In this document: piece by piece, positions 57,817 to 64,000 of the stretch
Position numbering within the stretch: position 1 is the stretch's first letter
How the letters are laid out: each line of letters starts with the position of its first letter
From: Delphinus delphis
Taxonomy: Eukaryota; Chordata; Mammalia; Artiodactyla; Delphinidae
Assembly (NCBI RefSeq): GCF_949987515.2
Contig: NC_082684.1
Coordinates: 46,590,006 to 46,654,005, forward strand
Direction of reading: 5' to 3'
DNA: 64,000 nucleotides
Notes under the pieces: model-generated
What the model saw: only the letters and a program-made list of their open reading frames with translations
What the model was told of the DNA's origin: nothing
Database searches by the model: none
Program-made: the position numbers and the translations under genes

Positions 57817-60800
57817 TCAGCATACAGTATTTTTCTCTTTCTGACTTACTTCACAATGTATTACAGTCTCTAGGTCCATCCACCTCACTACAAATAACTC
57901 AATTTCGTTTCTTTTTATGGCTGAGTAATATTCCATTGTATATATGTGCCATATCTTCTTTATCCATTCATCTGTCAGTGAACACTTAGGTTGCTTCCAT
58001 GTCCTGGCTATTGTAAATAGAGCTGCAATGAACATTGTGGTACATGACTCCTTCTGAATTATGGTTGTCTCAGGGTATATGCCCAGCAGTGGGATTGCTG
58101 GATCGTATGGTAGTTCTATTTTTAGTTTTTTAAGGAACCTCCATACTGTTCTCCATAGTGGTTGTATCAATTTACATTCCCACCAACAGTGCAAGAGGGT
58201 TCCTTTTTCTCCACACTCTCTCCGAAATTTATGGTTTGTAGATTTTTTGATGATGGCCATTCTGACTGGTGTGAGGTGATACTTCATTATAGTTTTGATT
58301 TGCATTTCTGTAATGATTAGTGATGTTGAGCATTCTTTCATGTGTTTGTTGGCAAACTGTATATCTTCTTTGGAGAAATGTCTATTTAGGTCTTCTGCCC
58401 ATTTTTGGATTGGGTTGTGTTTTTTTTGATATTGAGCTGCATGAGCTGCTTGTAAATTTTGGATGTTGATCCTTTGTCAGTTGCTTCATTTGTAAATATT
58501 TTCTTCCATTCTGAGGTTGTCTTTTCGTCTTGTTTATGTTTGCTTTGCTGTGCAAAAGCTTTGAAGTTTCATTAGGTCCCATTTGTATATTTTTGTTTCC
58601 ATTTCTCTAGGAGGTGGGTCAAAAAGGATCTTGCTGTGACTTACGTCATAAAGTGTTCTGCCTATGTTTTCCTCTAAGAGTTTTATAGTGTCTGGCCTTA
58701 CATTTAGGTCTTTAATCCATTTTGAGTTTATTATTGTGTATGGTGTTAGGAAGTGTTCTAATTTCATTCCTTTACATGTAGCTGTCCAGTTTACCCAGCA
58801 CCACTTATTGAAGAGACTGTCTTTGCTCCATTGTATATTCTTGCCACCTTTATCAAAAATAAGGTGACCATATGTGCATGGGTTTATCCCTGGGCTTTCT
58901 ATCCTGTTCCATGTATCTATATTTCTGTTTTTGTGCCAGGACCATACTGTTTTGATTACTTCAGCTTTGTCGTATAGTCTGAAGTCAGGGAGCCTGATTC
59001 CTCCAGCTCCGTTTTTCTTTCTCAAGATTGCTTTGGCTATTCGGGGTCTTTTCTGTTTCCGTACAAATTATGAAATTTTTTGTTCTAGTTCTGTGATAAA
59101 ATGCCAGTGGTAGTTTGATAGGGATTGCATTGAATCTGTAGATTGCTTTGGGTAGTAGAGTCATTTTCACAATGTTGATTCTTCCAATCCAAGAACATGG
59201 TATATCTCTCCATCTCTTTGTATCATCTTTAATTTCTTTCATCAGTGTCTATAGTTTTCTACATACAGGTCTTTTGTCTCCTTAGGTAGGTTGATTCCTA
59301 GGTATTTATTCTTTTTGTTGCAGTGGTGTTTAAGGAGTGTTTCCTTAATTTCTCTGTCAGATTTTTCATCATTAGTGTATAGGAATGCAAGAGATTTCTG
59401 TGCATTAATTTTGTATCCTGCTACTTTACCAAATTCATTGATTATCTCTAGTAGTTTTCTGGTAGCATCTTTAGGATTCTCTGCGTATAATATCATGTCA
59501 TTTGCAAACAGTGACAGCTTTACTTCTTCTTTTCCAATTAGCATTCCTTTTATTTCTTTTTCTTCTCTGATTGCTGTGGCTAAAACTTCCAAAACTATAT
59601 TGAATAATTGTGGTGAGAGTGGGCATCCTTGTCTTGTTCCTAATCTTAGAGGAAAAGGTTTCTGCTTTTCACCATTGAGAATGATGTTGGCTGTGGGTTT
59701 GTCATATATGGCCTTTATTATGTTGAGGTAAATTCCCTCTATGCCTACTTTCTGGAGGGTTCTTATCATAAATGGGTGTTGAATTTTGTCAAAAGCTTTC
59801 TCTGCATCTGCTGAGATGATCATATGGTTTTTCTCCTTCAGTTTGTTAATGTAGTTTATCACATTGATTGATTTGCATATATTGAAGAATCCTTTCATTC
59901 CTGGGATAAACTCCACTTGATCATGGTGTATGATCCTTTTAATGTGCTGTTGGATTCCGTTTGCTACTATTTTGTTAGGGATTTTTGCATCTATGTTCAT
60001 CAGTGATATTGGCCTGTAGTTTTCTTTGTGACATCTTTGTCTGGTTTTGGTATCAGGGTGATTGTGGTCTCATAGAATGAGTTTGGGAGTGATCCTCCCT
60101 CTGCTATATTTTGGAAGAGTTTGAGAAGGAAAGGTGTTAGCTCTTCTCTAAATGCTTGATATAATTCGCCTGTGAAGTCGTCTGGTCCTGGTCTTTTGTT
60201 TGTTGGAAGATTTTTAATCACAGTCTCAATTTCAGTGCTTGTGATTGGTCTGTTTATATTTTCTATTTCTTCCTGGTTCAGTCTCAGAAGGTTGTGCTTT
60301 TCTAAGAATTTGTCCATTTCTTCCAGGTTGTCCATTTTAGTGGCATAGAGTTGCTTGTAGTAATCTCTCATGATCCTTTGTATTTCTGCAGTGTCAGTTG
60401 TTACTTCTCCTTTTTCATTTCTAATTCTATTGATTTGAGTCTTCTCCCTTTTTTTCTTGATGAGTCTGGCTAATGGTTTATCAATTTTGTTTATCTTATC
60501 AAAGAACAAGCTTTTAGTTTTATTGATATTTGCTATCATTTCCTTCATTTCTTTTTCATTTATTTCTCATCTGATCTTTATGATTTCTTTGCTCCCGCTA
60601 ACTTTGGGTGTTTTTTGTTCTTCTTTCTCTAATTTATTTAGGTGTAAGGTTAGGTTGTTTATTTGAGATGTTTCTTGTTTCTTGAGGTAAGATTGTATTG
60701 CTATAAACTTCCCTCTTAGAACTGCTTTTGCTGCATCCCATGGGTTTTGGGTCATCGTGTTTTCATTGTCATTTTTTTCTAGGTATTTTTTGATTCCCTC

Positions 60801-61930
60801 TTTGATTTCTTCAGTGATCTCTTGGTTATTAAGTAGTGTATTTTTTATGCTCCATGTTTTTGTATTTTTTACAGATTCTTTCCTGTAATTGATATCTAGT
60901 CTGATAGCATTGTTTTCAGAAAAGGTACTTGATAAGATTTCAATTTTCTTAAATTTACCCAGGCTTGATTTGTGACCCAAGATATGATCTATCCTGGAGA
61001 ATGTTCCATAAGCACTTGAGAAGAAAGTGTATTCTGTTGTTTTTGGATGGAATGTGCTATAAATATCAATTAAATCCATCTTGTTTAATCTATCATTTAA
61101 GGCGTTTGTCCTTATTTATATTCATTTTGGATAATATGTCCCTTGGTGAAAGTGAGGTGTTAAAGTCCCCTACTATGATTGTGTTACTGTTCATTTCCCC
61201 TTTTATGGCTGTTAGTATTTGCCTTATGTATTGATGTTCTCCTATGTTGGGTGCATAAATATTTACAATTCTTGTATCTTCTTCTTGGATTGATCCCTTG
61301 ATCATTATGTAGTGTCCTTCTTTGTCTCTTCTAATAGTCTTTATCTTAAAGTCTATTTTGTCTGATATGAGAATTGCTACTCCAGCTTTCTTTTTTTTTT
61401 TTAATTTATTTATTTATTTATTTTTGGCTGTGTTGGGTCTTCATTTCTGTGCAAGGGCTTTCTCTAGTTGCGGCGAGCGGGGGCCACTCTTCATCGCGAA
61501 GTGCAGGCCTCTCACTGTCGCGGCCTCTCCCGTTGCGGAGCACAGGCTCCAGATGCGCAGGCTCAGTAGTTGTGGCTCACAGGCCTAGTTGCTCCACGGC
61601 ATGTGGGACCTTCCCGAGCCAGGGATCGAACCCATGTCCCCTGCATTGGCAGGCGGATTCTCAACCACCGCGCCACCAGGGAAGCCCTCCAGCTTTCTTT
61701 TGATTTCCATTTGCAAGGAATCTCTTTTTCCATCCCCTCACTTTCAGTCTGTATGTGTCCCTGGGTCTGAAGTGGGTCTCTTGTAGACAGCATAGATACA
61801 GGTCTTGTTTTTGTATCCATTCAGCCAGTTTATGTCTTTTGGTTAGAGCATTTAATCTATTTACATTTAAGGTAATTATTGATATTTATGTTCCTATTAC
61901 CATTTTCTTAATTGTTTTGGGTTTGTTATT
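57817..61930 (-). pseudogene. L1 ORF2 pseudogene
   Basis: Endonuclease pieces lie near 61,093-61,305 (VNIYAPNIG, IIVGDFN) and are separated from the N-terminus by the SINE at 61,395. Reverse transcriptase runs from about 60,548 to 59,242. The catalytic FADD motif reads FAND (59,497-59,508), replacing the first catalytic aspartate with asparagine. The C-terminal region continues to about 57,817. Frame breaks lie near 61,090, 60,560, 60,000, 59,242, 59,000, 58,534 and 58,382. Confidence 0.9.
61395..61686 (-). mobile_element. Mosaic CHR SINE inserted in the L1 endonuclease region
   Basis: A minus-strand SINE with a perfect 15-bp target-site duplication CTCCAGCTTTCTTTT at 61,380-61,394 and 61,687-61,701. 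Its middle (GGAGCCTGTGCTCCGCAACG, GAGAGGCCGCGACAGTGAGA) is CHR-2-like. Its distal part (GTGGCCCCCGCTCGCCGCAA, CTAGAGAAAGCCCTTG, AAATAAATAAATAAATT) is CHR-1-like. Confidence 0.95.
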
Positions 61931-61959
61931 GTAGGTCTTTTCTTTCTCTTGTGTTTCCT

Positions 61960-62710
61960 GCCTAGAGAAGTTCATTTAGCAGTTGTTGTAAAGCTGGTTT
62001 GGTGGTGCTGAATTCTCTTAGCTTTTGCTTGTCTGTACAGGTTCTAATTCCTCCGTCGAATCTGAATGAGATCCTTGCTCAGTAGAGTAATCTTGGTTGT
62101 AGGTTTTTCCCTTTCATCACTTTAAAAATGTCCTGCCACTCCCTTCTGGCTTGCAGAGTTTCTGCTGAAAGATCAGCTGTTAACCTTATGGGGATTCCCT
62201 TGTATGTTATTTGTTGCTTTTCCCTTGCTGCTTTTAATATTTTTTCTTTGTATTTAATTTTGATAGTTTGATTAATATGTGTCTTGGCGTGTTTCTCCTT
62301 GGATTTATCCTGTATGGGACTCTCTGTGCTTCCTGGACTTGATTAACTATTTCCTTTCCTATATTAGGGAAGTTTTCAACTATAATCTCTTCAAATATTT
62401 TCTCAGTCCCTTTCTTTTTCTCTTCTTCTTCTGGCACCCCTATAATTCGGATGTTCGTGCATTTAGTGTTGTCCCAGAGGTCTCTGAGACTGTCCTCAAT
62501 TCTTTTCATTCTTTTTTCTTTATTCTGCTCTGCAGTAGTGATTTCCACTGTTTTGTCTTCCTGGTCACGTATCCATTCTTCTGCCTCAGTTATTCTGGTA
62601 CTGATTCCATCTAGAGAATTTTTAATTTCATTTATTGTGTTGTTCATCATTGTTTGTTTGCTCTTTAGTTCTTCTAGGTCCTTGTTAAACGTTTCTTGTA
62701 TTTTCTCCAT
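61960..62710 (-). pseudogene. L1 ORF1 pseudogene
   Basis: From the ATG at 62,710, about 158 codons are open, with the same coiled-coil and RRM arrangement as the copy at 38,739 (SKQTMMNNTINEIKN; FPNIGKEIVNQVQEAQR). The frame ends at about 62,234. The C-terminal domain text continues to about 61,965 in a broken frame. Confidence 0.88.
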
Positions 62711-63443
62711 TCTATTTCCAAGTTTTGGATCATCTTTACTATCATTACTCAGAATTCCTTTTCAGGTAGACTGCCTATTTCCTCTTCATTTGTTTGGTCT
62801 GCTGGGTTTTTACATTGCTCTTTCATCTGCTGTGTGTTTCTCTGTCTTCTCATTTTGCTTCACTTACTGTGTTTGGGGTCTCCTTTTTACAGGCTGCAGG
62901 TTCATAGTTCTCATTGTTTTTGGTGTCTGCCCCCAGTGGCTAAGGTTGGTTCAGTGGGTTGTGTAGGCTTCCTGGTGGAGGGGACTGGTGCCTGTGTTCT
63001 GGTGGATGAGGCTGGATCTTGTCTTTCTGGTGGGCAGGACCGTGTCTGGTGTTGTGTTTTGGGGTGTCTGTGACCATATTATGATTTCAGGCAGCCTGTC
63101 TGCTAATAAGCGGGTTGTGTTCCTGTCTTGCTAGTTGTTTGGCATAGGGTGTTCATCACTGTAGCTTGCTGGTAATTGAGTGGAGCTGGGTCTTAGTATT
63201 GAGATGTAGATCTCTGGGAGAGCTTTTGCAATTTGATATTACATGGAGCTAGGAGGTCTCTGGTGGACCATTATCCTGAACTCAGCTCTCTCACCTCAGA
63301 GGCACAGGATGACACCCGGCCGAGAACCAACACCCGGTAATCCACACGACTTAGAAGAAAAGGGAGAAATAAATACATAAATAAATAAAATAAAAGTTAT
63401 TTAAAAAATAATTATTAAAAATTTTTAAAATTAAAAAGTAATA

Positions 63444-63644
63444 GGGCTTCCCTGGTGGTGCAGTGGTTGAGAGTCCACCTCCCGATGCAGGGGACACGAG
63501 TTCGTGCCCCAGTCCGGGAAGATCCCACATGCCGTGGAGCGGCTGGGCCCGTGAGCCATGGCCGCTGAGCCTGTGCGTCCGGAGCCTGTGCTCCGCAACG
63601 GGAGAGGCCACAACAGTGAGAGGCCCACGTACCGCAAAAAAAAA
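63444..63644 (+). mobile_element. CHR-2-like SINE in the L1 5'UTR
   Basis: Full-length CHR-2-like SINE with poly(A). Target-site duplication AAAAAGTAATA is at 63,433-63,443 and 63,645-63,655. It sits inside the A-rich 5'UTR of the minus-strand L1. Confidence 0.94.
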
Positions 63645-63671
63645 AAAAAGTAATAAAAAAAAGAAAAAAGT

Positions 63672-64000
63672 GAGCAACCAAACCAAAAAACAAATCCACC
63701 AATGATAACACGTGCTAAAAACTATACTAAAACAAACAAACAAAAAACAGACAGAGTCCTATGACAAATGGTAAAACCAAAGCTATACAGACAAAATCAC
63801 AAAAAGAAGCATAAACATACACACTCACAAAAAGAGAAAAAGGAAAAATATATATTTATCTACATATTAAAAAAAAAGGAGGAAGAGAGCAACCAAATCA
63901 ATAAACAAACCTACCAATGATAATAAACGCTAAATACTAAACTAAGATACACATAAAGCCAGTAACAAATTAGACGCAGAAAGCAAACCCCAAGTCTACA
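63672..64000. repeat. Tandem ~215-bp units in the L1 5'UTR
   Basis: GAGCAACCAAACCAAAAAAC at 63,672 and GAGCAACCAAATCAATAAAC at 63,887 begin two related stretches. Each continues with CCACCAATGATAACA or CTACCAATGATAATA-type text. The period is about 215 bases, and the second unit is cut by the window end. Confidence 0.75.

Larger units (their letters stand above)
57422..64000 (-). mobile_element. Long LINE-1, inactive, runs off the window
   Basis: The poly(T) at 57,422-57,432 followed by AACATCTTTATTGGAGTATA is the reverse complement of the L1 3' end. ORF2 covers about 57.8-61.9 kb, ORF1 about 61.96-62.71 kb, and the 5'UTR runs from 62.7 kb to at least 64.0 kb. The 5'UTR includes A-rich text with tandem units at 63,672 and 63,887. 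Two SINEs are inserted (61,395-61,686 and 63,444-63,644). The 5' end is outside the window. It lies upstream of SAMD4A, in the same orientation as the gene. Confidence 0.92.

Overview
This is a mammalian nuclear genomic window, almost certainly from a cetacean and probably a toothed whale. The evidence is the repeat content. At least 17 copies of tRNA(Glu)-derived SINEs begin with the CHR-type head GCTTCCCTGGTGGCGCAG. Several carry the compact CHR-2-like body and others the longer CHR-1-like body with a CCAAAAATAAATAAA tail. Three long LINE-1 copies are present. I saw no ruminant BovB or Bov-tA repeats and no primate or rodent SINEs. The species call is inference from repeat families.

Only one protein-coding gene is supported: the first coding exon of SAMD4A (Smaug1, an RNA-binding translational repressor) on the minus strand at 48,439-48,634. 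It has a start codon, 65 codons plus one base, and a clean GT donor. It lies in a large CpG island (about 48.25-51.54 kb), which must hold the promoter and 5'UTR. Everything below 48,438 is therefore SAMD4A intron 1, whose acceptor is outside the window. Everything above about 51.5 kb is upstream, apparently intergenic DNA.

Layout: 1-3,351 is the 3' part of a decayed L1 (+). From 3.4 to 38 kb is intronic sequence with CHR SINEs, old L1 tails, MIR and L2 fragments, and DNA-transposon fossils. These fossils include a hAT-type element with an 8-bp target duplication and a Tigger-like element flanked by TA. From about 38.09 to 44.15 kb is a near-complete but broken L1 (+) carrying a second, nested L1 tail. 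From 44.2 to 46.5 kb is unremarkable, and 46.5-46.97 kb holds two adjacent SINEs. From 46.97 to 52.82 kb no young repeat is seen, and this interval brackets the CpG island. From 52.8 to 57.4 kb is upstream DNA with a SINE, an old L1 tail, MIRs and short tandem duplications. From 57.42 kb to the end is an L1 on the minus strand, interrupted by two SINEs and running off the window.

Both long L1s inside the SAMD4A intron lie antisense to the gene. All three L1s are inactive through stops, frameshifts or catalytic changes. I found no CRISPR, operon, RNA gene, retroviral LTR or clearly novel system. The observations of most interest are the structure of the SAMD4A promoter island and several well-resolved nested transposition events.
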